Shown: piece by piece, positions 9,848 to 18,748 of the stretch | Layout of the letters: each line of letters begins with the position of its first letter | How positions within the stretch are numbered: the stretch's first letter is position 1 | Assembly: GCF_020171845.1 (NCBI RefSeq) | Contig: NZ_JAIVAM010000012.1 | Location: forward strand, 156,387 to 220,386 | Length of the DNA: 64,000 nt | Direction: 5' to 3' | From: Cytobacillus kochii | Lineage (GTDB): Bacteria; Bacillota; Bacilli; Bacillales; Cytobacillaceae | Notes under the pieces: model-generated | Databases searched by the model: none | Told to the model about the DNA's origin: nothing | The model's input: the letters and a program-made list of their open reading frames with translations, nothing else | Translations under genes and position numbers: made by a program

Positions 9848-11095
9848 ATGGACCATATTGAACAAGCCATACAAAAAAAGACGACTAAAAATAAAAAACA
9901 AAATAAAAAGAATAACCAAAAGTGGGCTATTTTATCTATTTCTTCTATCCCGCTTGTCATGACCCTTGGAAATTCTATGCTCATACCTGTCTTACCAGTT
10001 ATGGAAAAAGAACTATCAATTAATTCTTTCCAAGTAAGTATGATCATCACAATATATTCCATTGTCGCAATCTTTCTCATCCCGATTGCCGGTTATCTTT
10101 CTGACCATATTGGAAGAAAAAAAGTCATTATCCCTAGTCTGTTGATTGCAGGAATTGGTGGAATTGTTTCTGGTTGGGCTGCATGGAAGTTGGAAAATCC
10201 CTATACGGTCATCTTGATTGGAAGAGCCCTTCAAGGGGTAGGAGCTGCCGGAGCTCAACCAATAGTCATGCCATTAGTTGGAGATATGTTTAAAAATGAT
10301 GATGATGTAAGTAGTTCGTTAGGTTTAATCGAGACCTCCAATACTTTCGGAAAAGTATTAAGTCCCATTTTAGGAGCTTTGCTTGCTGGGGTAATTTGGT
10401 TTTTACCTTTCTTTTCTATTCCTATTTTTTGTTTATGTTCGATTATCTTAATGCTGTTTCTCGTAAAAACACCCAATAAGCGAGAAGAACCTATTCCTTT
10501 TAAGGAATTTTTTCAGCATATAAAAGACATCTTTACACAAAAAGGAAAATGGTTATATGCCATTTTTCTTATTGGTGCAATCCTCATGCTTGTTCTATTC
10601 GGGATATTATTTTATTTATCCGATTTATTAGAGAAAAGCTATCATATAAAAAATATAAAAAAAGGTCTGCTACTGGCATTACCTTTATGTTCACTCTGTG
10701 CATCTTCCTATATTACAGGAAAGTTAATTAAGCAAAACAAAATATTGATGAAGTGGATGATATTTGTAAGTTGTTTAGGAGCAATGATCTCTGTAGCATT
10801 ACTAAGCTTAAATGACCAACTTTGGTTTATGATTATGCTGTTTCTGTTATGCGGGATTGGTATCGGAGCGGCGTTGCCCTGTTTGGATGCAATGATTACT
10901 GAAGGCATTGAAAAAGAGCAAAGAGGGACGATATCTTCTATTTATAGCTCTATGCGTTTTATTGGTGTTGCAGCAGGACCACCTATTACGGCATTATTGT
11001 TAAAGCATGCAGAAAATTGGATGTTCTATATCTTTAGTCTTATTTTACTGATAGCTGCATTAGCAACCTTCTTAGCAATTAAGCCGAAATCATAA
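9848..11095 (+). CDS. MFS transporter, multidrug-efflux type
   Basis: Major facilitator protein of about 415 residues with a Lys/Asn-rich cytoplasmic N-terminus and about 12 hydrophobic segments. The loop 2-3 motif GYLSDHIGRKKVI and the proline/glycine pattern of antiporter motif C (SNTFGKVLSPILGALLAG) place it among drug:H+ antiporters of 12-TM type. The substrate is unknown. The start ATG at 9848 follows a weak AAGTGAG; an upstream in-frame GTG at 9809 would add 13 residues. Two GTTCAT repeats lie upstream (9783-9800). Confidence 0.85.
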   Translation: MDHIEQAIQKKTTKNKKQNKKNNQKWAILSISSIPLVMTLGNSMLIPVLPVMEKELSINSFQVSMIITIYSIVAIFLIPIAGYLSDHIGRKKVIIPSLLIAGIGGIVSGWAAWKLENPYTVILIGRALQGVGAAGAQPIVMPLVGDMFKNDDDVSSSLGLIETSNTFGKVLSPILGALLAGVIWFLPFFSIPIFCLCSIILMLFLVKTPNKREEPIPFKEFFQHIKDIFTQKGKWLYAIFLIGAILMLVLFGILFYLSDLLEKSYHIKNIKKGLLLALPLCSLCASSYITGKLIKQNKILMKWMIFVSCLGAMISVALLSLNDQLWFMIMLFLLCGIGIGAALPCLDAMITEGIEKEQRGTISSIYSSMRFIGVAAGPPITALLLKHAENWMFYIFSLILLIAALATFLAIKPKS

Positions 11096-11162
11096 GGAAC
11101 ACAGAAGATAAACCCGTGACAACTGAACACTCATATGATATGATTTTATTATATATTACGTA

Positions 11163-11196
11163 TAAAAATGACCACAGGTGTTGCAGCACCTGTGGC
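11163..11196 (-). terminator. Terminator of the holin-like toxin transcript
   Basis: Minus-strand stem CCACAGGTG / CACCTGTGG with loop CTGCAA, followed by TCATTTTTA. It lies 88 bases beyond the toxin stop codon and may also stop the MFS transcript from the other side. Confidence 0.6.
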
Positions 11197-11283
11197 CATC
11201 TGCAATAGGTTCGTCCTAAAAGGGGACGGCCAAATAAGTTTGACGTAGACCTCACCCTAAAAGTTTAAAGGCTCAAGGGGGGT

Positions 11284-11367
11284 CTATTTTTTATGATTAA
11301 AAGCTAAGACCGCCATAATCAGTGTTGTAAATGAAATCATCAACATTAGAGATTCAAATACTGTCAA
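11284..11367 (-). CDS. Putative holin-like type I toxin peptide
   Basis: A 27-residue hydrophobic peptide starting at a TTG (11367) behind the strong site AAAGGGGGTGAGG. It has one transmembrane helix (TVFESLMLMISFTTLIMAVL) and a basic tail ending HKK. It matches the pattern of the Hol_Tox / BsrG-TxpA group, chromosomal type I toxins controlled by an overlapping antisense RNA. The leader carries the base-paired GGGGTTAGCC / GGCTAACCCC element often seen in these loci. The antitoxin RNA would run on the plus strand through about 11190-11290; no promoter for it was confidently located. The membrane-toxin function is inferred from family resemblance. Confidence 0.7.
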   Translation of the reverse strand: MTVFESLMLMISFTTLIMAVLAFNHKK

Positions 11368-11494
11368 AAGGCCTCACCCCCTTTCTACGGGGTTAGCCGA
11401 CCACCCTTGTGAACACTATCGCTCTTCCATTATAACATATTTTCACAAAAATATAAGAACACATGTTCTCTTTTTGAAAATTGAGCCTATCCAC

Positions 11495-13330
11495 CTATTC
11501 TACTTTAGATTTTCTTTTGATGGTTCCTAGCAACAAAGCAGCAAAAAGACTACCTACCGCAATGGCCAACAAAAAGGAAAGAGAAGAACCGAACACAAAA
11601 GGTGTAACTAATACTCCTCCATGAGGAATCGCAATCCCTGTATGTGTTGCCATCGACAACGCACCCGCAATAGCAGAACCAAGGAGAATTGGTGGTATAT
11701 ACGCCTTTTTATTCCGCTCGACAAAAGGGATCGCTCCTTCAGTCATAAACAAAAAACCTTTTACATAATTCGTACGATAATATAAACGTTCATTTTTAGA
11801 GAACTTCCAATAAAAAATACTCGTCGCAAAAGCAATGGCAAGTGGGGGAACCATTCCACCAACCATAATAGCAGCTAATGGTTCGTATACACCATTTAAC
11901 ATAAATCCAATACCAACCAAATAAGTCATTTTATTAATAGGACCACCTAGGTCAATGGCCATTAATAGTCCGAACATCGCACCAATCAAGATAGACAAAG
12001 GTGTCGTCATCGTTTGGAATAATGTTGTAATGGATTGTGTTAACCAGGTTAATGGTTGTAATAATACAAACATCGCCAATAAAGTCATCAAAATGCCGAT
12101 GACAGGATAAATGATAATGTTCGACATCGCTGTGATAGAAGATGGTAAATAATTCGTCCATTTCTTTAAACGATTAATAATGAACCCACCGATTAAACCT
12201 GCACATATCCCACCAATCAAGCCTGAACCATTCATTGCAGCGAATAAACCACCAATTGCTCCTGGCGCAAATCCTGGGCGATCACTAATGCTTTTACCAA
12301 TATAGCCAGCAAATATAGGCATTAATAAAACAATAATTGTTTGATCACCGAAAAAAGAGAGAATCTCCCAAAATTGATGACGAAAATCTGAACTAAAAAT
12401 CGTTAATGACAATAAAAATCCGGCGGCAATGGCAAGGGGGAGCATATTAGATAACCCATTCATCACATGTTGATAAAGCTCTCTTGACCAAGTTTTACTA
12501 TTTTTATTTACATGATTATGGTCATATATATCACAATCTTGTGAAACAGCTTTCTCTAATAACTGAAAAGGTTTACTCATACCATCTGCAACAGAGGCTT
12601 GCACCATATGTTTGCCACTAAATCGCTCCAACTCTACTTTTGTATCGGCTGCAATAATAATGGCAGTTGCTTTTTCTATTTCAGCCTTTGTAATATGTTG
12701 CTTAACCCCAGCAGCGCCATTTGTTTCGACTTTTAGAGGAATATGCAAAGTGGCGGCAGCTGACTCTAAGGAATGAGCCGCCATATAAGTGTGAGCTATC
12801 CCTGTTGGACAACCTGTAACTGCTAAAATAAATGGAGTCTCTTCATTCGTTTCATAAGTTTCATTTCTAGTATCATCTTTATCCAATTCACTAATAATCG
12901 AGAGTAAATCACTCTTTGATTCTGCCGTCATTAGTTTGAAATGAGTTTCTTTGTTCATTAAAATGGTGGATAACTTAGCTAATATATCCAAATGGAGTTC
13001 ATCGGCGTTTTCCGGAACAGCAATAAGGAAGATAAGATGGGCTTTTTCACCATCTAAAGAGTTAAACTCTATCCCTCCATGACTCCTTGCTAAAGCAATA
13101 CCAACTTGTGTGACTGCCCTAGATTTTGCATGGGGAATTGCAACGCCGTTGCCTATACCTGTAGTACTTTGCGCTTCTCGTTTAAGCACATCAGCAAGGA
13201 AAAGTCCTTTTTCCTTTATACCACCATCACTGTATAGCGTATCGACTAACGCAGTTATCGCTTCTACTTTTGTCACTTCCTCAAGTGAGAGAAGAATTGA
13301 TTCTTCACTTAATAAATCAGTAATATTCAA
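11495..13330 (-). CDS. fruA: PTS fructose-family transporter, EIIABC
   Basis: Phosphotransferase permease of 611 residues in A-B-C order. EIIA (about 1-145) has the phospho-His in GVAIPHAKS. EIIB (about 165-260) has the phospho-Cys in VTGCPTGIAHTYMAA. EIIC (about 285-611) is membrane-embedded. Imports and phosphorylates fructose or a related sugar. The start is the TTG at 13330 because AAAGGAGAG lies 7 bases upstream. Unlike the usual fruR-fruK-fruA operon it stands alone, with no 1-phosphofructokinase or DeoR-type regulator beside it, so the sugar could also be a mannose-type substrate. Confidence 0.8.
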   Translation of the reverse strand: MNITDLLSEESILLSLEEVTKVEAITALVDTLYSDGGIKEKGLFLADVLKREAQSTTGIGNGVAIPHAKSRAVTQVGIALARSHGGIEFNSLDGEKAHLIFLIAVPENADELHLDILAKLSTILMNKETHFKLMTAESKSDLLSIISELDKDDTRNETYETNEETPFILAVTGCPTGIAHTYMAAHSLESAAATLHIPLKVETNGAAGVKQHITKAEIEKATAIIIAADTKVELERFSGKHMVQASVADGMSKPFQLLEKAVSQDCDIYDHNHVNKNSKTWSRELYQHVMNGLSNMLPLAIAAGFLLSLTIFSSDFRHQFWEILSFFGDQTIIVLLMPIFAGYIGKSISDRPGFAPGAIGGLFAAMNGSGLIGGICAGLIGGFIINRLKKWTNYLPSSITAMSNIIIYPVIGILMTLLAMFVLLQPLTWLTQSITTLFQTMTTPLSILIGAMFGLLMAIDLGGPINKMTYLVGIGFMLNGVYEPLAAIMVGGMVPPLAIAFATSIFYWKFSKNERLYYRTNYVKGFLFMTEGAIPFVERNKKAYIPPILLGSAIAGALSMATHTGIAIPHGGVLVTPFVFGSSLSFLLAIAVGSLFAALLLGTIKRKSKVE

Positions 13331-13373
13331 TACCTCTCTCCTTTCCACTAACAAAAAGTCTTTTTATCTTTCA

Positions 13374-13401
13374 ATCATACAAAAAATAATAAGAAAATCA
13401 A
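13374..13401 (-). promoter_or_regulatory. Promoter of the PTS gene
   Basis: Minus-strand TTGATT (13401-13396), 16-base spacer, TATGAT (13379-13374), 44 bases upstream of the TTG start. Confidence 0.5.
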
Positions 13402-13424
13402 TCATTTTTTCTAGCAAATGATAA

Positions 13425-13453
13425 TTGCTGAAATTGTTCATGTATGCTAGAAT
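13425..13453 (+). promoter_or_regulatory. Promoter preceding orphan NrdR-like boxes
   Basis: Plus-strand TTGCTG (13425-13430), 17-base spacer, TAGAAT (13448-13453). The predicted start point falls at the first of two NrdR-like boxes, the arrangement expected for a repressed promoter. Confidence 0.45.
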
Positions 13454-13458
13454 CAAAA

Positions 13459-13506
13459 TAACAATATATAGTTAAATTCAACTTCACTAATCACTATATA
13501 TTGTAT
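13459..13506. promoter_or_regulatory. Tandem NrdR-like boxes without an nrd gene
   Basis: Two palindromic boxes, ACAATATATAGT (13461-13472) and ACTATATATTGT (13493-13504), exact inverted copies of each other, 32 bases apart start to start. Both match the CWATATATWG core of NrdR boxes. The pair upstream of the nrd operon in this window (36945-36990) has the same 32-base phasing, and one box shares the 14-mer ACAATATATAGTTA. Confidence 0.55.
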
Positions 13507-13569
13507 TTTGCAAGATTATCCTCATCCATAGTCTCATTTTCCGTTTCTTTATAAGAAACGGCTTTTTTC
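13460..13569 (+). ncRNA. Candidate short transcript under NrdR-like control
   Basis: From the predicted start near 13460 to a clear terminator at 13541-13569 there is no open reading frame with a ribosome binding site. A transcript of about 110 nt could itself fold through the 12-base inverted repeat at 13461/13493. It may be a small RNA or the remnant of a lost NrdR-regulated gene. The call rests only on promoter plus boxes plus terminator. Confidence 0.3.
13541..13569 (+). terminator. Rho-independent terminator
   Basis: Stem CCGTTTCTT / AAGAAACGG followed by CTTTTTT. No coding gene precedes it on the plus strand; see the candidate transcript at 13460. The remaining stretch to 13865 shows no further gene. 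Confidence 0.7.
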
Positions 13570-13865
13570 TGTTTATCTTTTTCCTTTTGACTATATCATC
13601 ACCCAACGATTGGAAATAAAATGATACTTCCAGTATATCTAAAGTTCCTGTATAACTATAGATGTTTACATATGCATTTCTTACTATTTTTATGACTATT
13701 CTGTGACCATTGTATCATCAAATAAAGAAATCATTATTTTTAAAATAGGTCAATAAAATAACTCCATATAGTCCGGTTACATGTTACAATATGAAAAATG
13801 CAATATATTACTATTGTTTTGATTCAATTATAACGAAGTGATTAAAATATAGAGGAGTATGGATC

Positions 13866-14078
13866 ATGGCAAAGCCATCTAGTGAAACAGTCATCTTTTA
13901 TATTGCAGGGAGTATTTTCACTGTATTATCAATTGGTGGAATTACTTTTTTATTAACAGAATGTTATCAATCACAAACCCTCAATGGTGCAGAGCTATGG
14001 ATTATTATGCTCGTTAGTTTTGCAGTCACCGCTTTATGTGATTTTGAATTAGAACTTGAAAAACAAAGTGACACATAA
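13866..14078 (+). CDS. Small two-TM membrane protein, unknown
   Basis: 70 residues with two hydrophobic segments (about 8-30 and 43-60), a short Cys-containing loop (TECYQSQTLNG) and an acidic C-terminus (DFELELEKQSDT). The start ATG follows GAGGAGTATGGATC. I do not recognise the family. It is monocistronic between the convergent thioesterase and the candidate NrdR-controlled transcript. Confidence 0.6.
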   Translation: MAKPSSETVIFYIAGSIFTVLSIGGITFLLTECYQSQTLNGAELWIIMLVSFAVTALCDFELELEKQSDT

Positions 14079-14086
14079 ATAAGTCA

Positions 14087-14479
14087 CTAACAGGCAGAGG
14101 TAATCGTTTTGATTACTGGAATTGCTTTTCTTGTTTGCAAATGGAACATAACAAAAACCTTTTCACTTGTTGCGATGATTTTTTGATCTCTTGTTGCCAT
14201 TTGTTGAGAAATGACAAAACTCGTATGACCCACTCTCTTTAATGTTGTCGTAATCTCTAACAGTTCTCCCACTAATGCCTCTTTTATATATTCACTTTCC
14301 ACTTTCTTTACAACGCAACCGATATGTCTTGATTGTAAATATTGATTCGTTAGACCAAGCGCTAAAAACCAGTCATCAATACCACATTCGAAGTAGTTGA
14401 AATATTTCAAATAGTTCATATGACCAAGTTCATCTATATCACTCTCACGAACAACAATACTTGTTTTAATTTTTTTCAA
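14087..14479 (-). CDS. Acyl-CoA thioesterase, 4HBT hot-dog fold
   Basis: Hot-dog thioesterase of about 130 residues. VRESDIDELGHMNYLKYFNY carries the catalytic Asp region typical of 4-hydroxybenzoyl-CoA thioesterase-like enzymes. The TTG at 14479 was chosen as start because AAAGGAGG lies 11 bases upstream and the protein then has normal family length. The frame extends upstream to 14569 without a good site. It follows acetoacetyl-CoA synthetase, so an acyl-CoA substrate in short-chain acyl metabolism is likely. Confidence 0.75.
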   Translation of the reverse strand: MKKIKTSIVVRESDIDELGHMNYLKYFNYFECGIDDWFLALGLTNQYLQSRHIGCVVKKVESEYIKEALVGELLEITTTLKRVGHTSFVISQQMATRDQKIIATSEKVFVMFHLQTRKAIPVIKTITSAC

Positions 14480-14577
14480 TTTAAGCCAGTCCTCCTTTTT
14501 GTATGCTATTTCCTCGGAACAATATTGATAAAATGGTGAAAGAAAAGTACTATCCATTCCTTTCACCAATTGAAAAC

Positions 14578-16563
14578 CTAATGATTGATTGCCCTTCTTT
14601 TATGAGCAAATTCAATATACGTTTTAAGTATTTCTGGATTAGCCATTGAACCAACATTAATCACTTTCTCTGGCTGATGACCTAATAATATCCTTTTAAT
14701 CGGTACTTCCATCTTCTTACCGGTCAACGTTCTCGGCACTTGCTCCACAGCAATAATTTCATTTGGAACAAAGCGTGGTGAAACTTGTTGCCGTATGACA
14801 TCTTTAATATGTGAAATGAGTCCATCTTCGAGTAGTTGATCTCGCTTTAACACTACAAATAAAGCCATATATGATTCTTCTTCCAGGGTTTCTAAATCCA
14901 CTACTAAGCTATCGCTCACAATCTCTATACTTTCGACTGCTCGATAAATTTCACTAGTACCTATGCGAACGCCTTGTTTATTAATGGTTGAGTCTGATCT
15001 GCCAAAGATAACGGATCTCCCTTTATCATCAAACTGAATCCAATCTCCATGACGCCAAATTCCCGGAAAAGTACTAAAATAACTTTCTTTGTAACGCTTA
15101 TCACCTTCATCATTCCAAAAATAAATTGGCATCGATGGCATTGGATTAAGAATCACTAATTCCCCTACCTCATTAAGTATGAGCATTCCATCGTCATTAA
15201 AAGCTTGGGCGTTTACTCCTAAAGCCTTTGTTTGAATTTCTCCAGCACGAACAGGCAAAACGGGGGAACCTCCAATAAAAGCTGTGCATACATCTGTACC
15301 TCCACTTACAGAGGCTAACCACACATCCTGTTTAACCTCGTTATATACCCAATTAAAACCGTCTATACTTAGGGGAGAACCTGTGGAACAAATGGCTTTT
15401 AAATGGGGGAATGTATACTTTTCTCTTGGTTTAATTCCTAATTTTAAACTTGCCTGTATAAAAGCAGCACTCGTGCCAAAGAAACTTACTTTTGTTTTTT
15501 CGGCTAATTCCCATAAAACATCGGGTTTCGGGTACATTGGGCTACCATCATATAAAACAATCTTTCCACCTGTTAAAAGGCCACCAACAAGTAAATTCCA
15601 CATCATCCAACCCGTTGTCGTAAACCAAAAAAATACATCTTCGTTTGTAACCCCTTCTTCAATGACTAATACTTTTAAATGTTCAAGTACAATGCCTCCT
15701 TGACTGTGTACAATCGGTTTAGGCAATCCTGTCGTTCCAGATGAAAATAAAATCCATAAAGGATGATTAAAAGGCACTGGTTCAAAAACAAGTTCACTCT
15801 TTCTTTTCATTACTTCGTGCCAGTCGATTGTTTTCTGTGGATTTAACCGTTTATTATCACTATTTATGCTCTTAAACAACACGGTTCGCTTCAAAGTTGG
15901 TAGTGCATTCTGTAAGTGAGCCACTTGTTCAACTCGGTCTGATGTTTTGCCATTATATACATAACCGTCCACTGCAATGAGTACATTCGGCTCAATCTGT
16001 TTGAACCGTTCCACAACACTTTCCATACCGAAATCAGGTGAACAACAAGACCACACTGCTCCAATACTCGCACATGCTAAAAAAGCAATAATCGTCTCAG
16101 GGATATTAGGCATATAACCAACGATACGATCTCCCTTTTTTACACCTATCTCTTTTAAATAACCTGCTAGTGAAGCCGTTTTTCCCCTTAATTCTTTCCA
16201 GGAAATTTCCTTTATATCTTCCATTTCTGATCGGAAAATAAGGGCTGTTTCATCACCTCTATCATTTCTGAACACATGCTCAGCATAATTCAATGAGGAG
16301 CCTTCAAACCATCTAGTTCCTGGCATTTTTCGAGATTGTAAGACATGTGAGTATGGCGTATATGAAATGATTTGACAATATTCCCAAACATACCCCCAGA
16401 ATAATTCTAATTCATCAACTGACCATTTCCACAAATGATGGACATCATTTATTTCGAGCTTCTTTTCGTTTCTGATCCAATGAAGAAATTTTGTTACCCC
16501 TGCTTTCTCTATCTCCTTTTCGCTCGGTTGCCATAAAAGCTGACCTTTTGAAACCGCTTCCAT
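14578..16563 (-). CDS. Acetoacetyl-CoA synthetase
   Basis: AMP-forming acyl-CoA synthetase of 661 residues that activates acetoacetate. It has the ACAS N-terminal domain (MPGTRWFEGSSLNYAEH), the P-loop-like ILFSSGTTGLPKPIVHS, a GGTDVC loop, RHGDWIQFD and the C-terminal catalytic Lys region RTLTGKKMEVPIK. Its length and the TRWFEG region point to acetoacetate-CoA ligase rather than acetate-CoA ligase. The start ATG at 16563 follows AAGGGGG. It would feed acetoacetyl-CoA to the thiolase encoded nearby (18.7-19.9 kb). Confidence 0.88.
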   Translation of the reverse strand: MEAVSKGQLLWQPSEKEIEKAGVTKFLHWIRNEKKLEINDVHHLWKWSVDELELFWGYVWEYCQIISYTPYSHVLQSRKMPGTRWFEGSSLNYAEHVFRNDRGDETALIFRSEMEDIKEISWKELRGKTASLAGYLKEIGVKKGDRIVGYMPNIPETIIAFLACASIGAVWSCCSPDFGMESVVERFKQIEPNVLIAVDGYVYNGKTSDRVEQVAHLQNALPTLKRTVLFKSINSDNKRLNPQKTIDWHEVMKRKSELVFEPVPFNHPLWILFSSGTTGLPKPIVHSQGGIVLEHLKVLVIEEGVTNEDVFFWFTTTGWMMWNLLVGGLLTGGKIVLYDGSPMYPKPDVLWELAEKTKVSFFGTSAAFIQASLKLGIKPREKYTFPHLKAICSTGSPLSIDGFNWVYNEVKQDVWLASVSGGTDVCTAFIGGSPVLPVRAGEIQTKALGVNAQAFNDDGMLILNEVGELVILNPMPSMPIYFWNDEGDKRYKESYFSTFPGIWRHGDWIQFDDKGRSVIFGRSDSTINKQGVRIGTSEIYRAVESIEIVSDSLVVDLETLEEESYMALFVVLKRDQLLEDGLISHIKDVIRQQVSPRFVPNEIIAVEQVPRTLTGKKMEVPIKRILLGHQPEKVINVGSMANPEILKTYIEFAHKRRAINH

Positions 16564-16810
16564 TTCCTTCGCCCCCTTCATACTCTTTTGTAAAATGGAC
16601 GGGAATCTGAGATGAAATAAATTTCCATTTTATATATATTATCAAAAAAATCGCTATTATCATACTATTTAGCATATATTCTCCTAGTATAAGTGACTAC
16701 AACGATTATTATTATTAAAAATCATTCTAAGTGTTTAGGTTCCTATCTTTTTCCTTAACTTCGAAAATTTTAATTAATTCTAACATTTAGCTTTTTTCTA
16801 GAGATAACCT

Positions 16811-16839
16811 TTGACAAGTTGGATAAAATGATGTAAATT
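16811..16839 (+). promoter_or_regulatory. Promoter of guaC
   Basis: TTGACA (16811-16816), 17-base spacer, TAAATT (16834-16839). Immediately downstream, GGGCGAACAAT (16847-16857) resembles half of a PurR box (CCGAACWWT); that regulatory reading is tentative. The rest of 16564-16800 is AT-rich with no clear gene. Confidence 0.6.
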
Positions 16840-16902
16840 ACGTAATGGGCGAACAATTAATATGTTAACCCAATATAATATTCGTATTTTGAGGTGCTAG
16901 CT

Positions 16903-17886
16903 ATGGAAAACGTATTTGATTATGAAGACATTCAATTAATTCCTGCTAAATGTATTGTGACTAGTCGTTCTGAGTGTGATACGGCTGTAACGCTCGGAAA
17001 ATATAAATTCAGACTCCCAGTTGTTCCTGCAAATATGCAAACAATTATCGATGAAAAAATTGCTACTTATCTTGCTGAAAACGGTTATTTTTATGTCATG
17101 CACCGCTTCCAACCTGAGACGCGTAAAAACTTTATTAAGGATATGCATGCACGTGAACTCATTGCTTCTATTAGTGTTGGTGTAAAAGAAGAAGAATATG
17201 GTTTTATTGAAGAATTAGCTTATGAAAAAATTGTACCTGATTATATTACAATCGATATTGCTCACGGGCATTCCAATGCAGTCATTCAAATGATTCAACA
17301 TATTAAATTACATTTGCCTGATGCTTTTGTTATTGCTGGTAATGTAGGTACACCTGAAGCTGTCCGTGAATTAGAGAATGCCGGTGCAGACGCAACAAAA
17401 GTAGGTATTGGGCCAGGAAAAGTTTGTATCACAAAGATAAAAACTGGTTTTGGTACAGGTGGCTGGCAATTAGCTGCACTTCGTTGGTGTGCAAAAGCAG
17501 CAAGCAAACCTATTATTGCTGATGGTGGGATTAGAACACATGGCGATATTGCAAAGTCTATCCGTTTTGGCGCATCAATGGTCATGATCGGTTCATTGTT
17601 TGCTGGTCATGAAGAATCACCTGGTGAAACAATTGAAAAAGATGGTAAGCTCTTCAAAGAATATTTCGGTTCAGCCTCTGAATTCCAAAAAGGCGAACGT
17701 AAAAATGTTGAAGGCAAAAAAATGTACGTCGAGCATAAAGGTTCTCTTGTGGATACATTAAAAGAAATGGAACAAGATTTACAATCTTCTATTTCTTATG
17801 CTGGTGGAAATAGGCTGGAGAGTATCCGCAATGTAGATTATGTAGTAGTAAAAAACTCAATCTTTAATGGTGATAAAGTTTATTAA
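16903..17886 (+). CDS. guaC: GMP reductase
   Basis: NADPH-dependent conversion of GMP to IMP and ammonia, salvaging guanine nucleotides into the adenine branch. 327 residues, IMPDH/GMPR TIM barrel. The signature [18 protein letters not shown] contains the catalytic Cys, followed by [16 protein letters not shown] and the phosphate-binding [11 protein letters not shown]. No CBS domains are present, so it is not IMP dehydrogenase. The start ATG at 16903 follows GAGGTG with 7-base spacing. Single gene with its own promoter. Confidence 0.96.
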   Translation: MENVFDYEDIQLIPAKCIVTSRSECDTAVTLGKYKFRLPVVPANMQTIIDEKIATYLAENGYFYVMHRFQPETRKNFIKDMHARELIASISVGVKEEEYGFIEELAYEKIVPDYITIDIAHGHSNAVIQMIQHIKLHLPDAFVIAGNVGTPEAVRELENAGADATKVGIGPGKVCITKIKTGFGTGGWQLAALRWCAKAASKPIIADGGIRTHGDIAKSIRFGASMVMIGSLFAGHEESPGETIEKDGKLFKEYFGSASEFQKGERKNVEGKKMYVEHKGSLVDTLKEMEQDLQSSISYAGGNRLESIRNVDYVVVKNSIFNGDKVY

Positions 17887-17919
17887 ACAGCACGATTAAG
17901 CCAAGATAATCATTTATTT

Positions 17920-17953
17920 CATCCTGCCAGGGATTTGACCCCCGGGCAGGATG
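17920..17953. terminator. Bidirectional terminator between guaC and ech
   Basis: Stem CATCCTGCC / GGCAGGATG, followed by GAGTTTATTTT on the plus side, between two convergent genes. Confidence 0.65.
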
Positions 17954-17956
17954 AGT

Positions 17957-18733
17957 TTATTTTGAAGTAAAAACAGGTTTTCTTTTCTCCATAAAAGCTT
18001 TTGTTCCTTCCTTTTTATCCGCTGTTGCAAATAAAACTGCTTGTGCTAATTTCTCAATTATTTGTCCTGTTTTTTGATCGGTTTCTGCACCATATTGTAC
18101 AGCCATTTTAGCTAGCTTAACCGCTAATGGACCTTTAGCTAAAATTTGCTCTGCTATCTCATCTACTTTATCCTTCAAAAATTGCAATGGGACAACTTCT
18201 GTTACTAAGCCATGTGTCATTGCTTCCTCAGCGGAAAGAAATTTTCCTAATAGAATCATTTCTAACGCCTTTCCTTTTCCAACAATTCGCGATAGCCTTT
18301 GCGTACCACCTGCACCTGGGATAATTGACAAATTTAATTCTGGCAAACCAATCTTGGCATGATCAGCCATCACTCGTATATCACATGCTAATGCCAGTTC
18401 ACATCCTCCGCCAAGGGCAAGACCATTAATCATGGCAATTGTCGGCATGTCATAAGCTTCAATTTCATCATAAATCTCTTGCATACTACCTGTTGCAAAA
18501 ACATCTAACATTTCCTTCTCATTTAGTTGGGTAATGTCTGCACCTGCTGCAAATGCCTTGTCTCCTTCTCCTGTAAATACAACAAGCTGGGACACTCCAT
18601 CATGTTTAATTTCTACAAGAGCATCCCTTATCTCACTAAGCGTTTCTTTACTTAATCTATTTCTTACTTCTGGTAGATTAATATATATATAGGCAAGTTG
18701 ACCTTCTTTTTTTACAATAATGTTTTCATACAT
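17957..18733 (-). CDS. Enoyl-CoA hydratase (crotonase family)
   Basis: 258 residues, hydration of trans-2-enoyl-CoA in beta-oxidation. The oxyanion hole/CoA site is in AFAAGADITQL and ALGGGCELALACD, and the catalytic Glu pair in GLPELNLSIIPGAGGTQRL. The C-terminus EGTKAFMEKRKPVF is typical. The start ATG follows GGAGGAAATCTG. Last gene of the six-gene acyl-oxidation operon. Confidence 0.93.
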   Translation of the reverse strand: MYENIIVKKEGQLAYIYINLPEVRNRLSKETLSEIRDALVEIKHDGVSQLVVFTGEGDKAFAAGADITQLNEKEMLDVFATGSMQEIYDEIEAYDMPTIAMINGLALGGGCELALACDIRVMADHAKIGLPELNLSIIPGAGGTQRLSRIVGKGKALEMILLGKFLSAEEAMTHGLVTEVVPLQFLKDKVDEIAEQILAKGPLAVKLAKMAVQYGAETDQKTGQIIEKLAQAVLFATADKKEGTKAFMEKRKPVFTSK

Positions 18734-18748
18734 CAGATTTCCTCCTTC

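Noticed and set aside
13541..13569. Terminator assigned to the PTS gene
   Set aside because: It is on the wrong strand and side: the PTS gene starts at 13330 and is read leftward.
16445..16675. 76-codon frame overlapping the start of acetoacetyl-CoA synthetase, beginning with a hydrophobic stretch behind TAGGAG
   Set aside because: More than 100 bases overlap the well-supported synthetase in another frame, and the second half has no protein-like character; at most a short leader.
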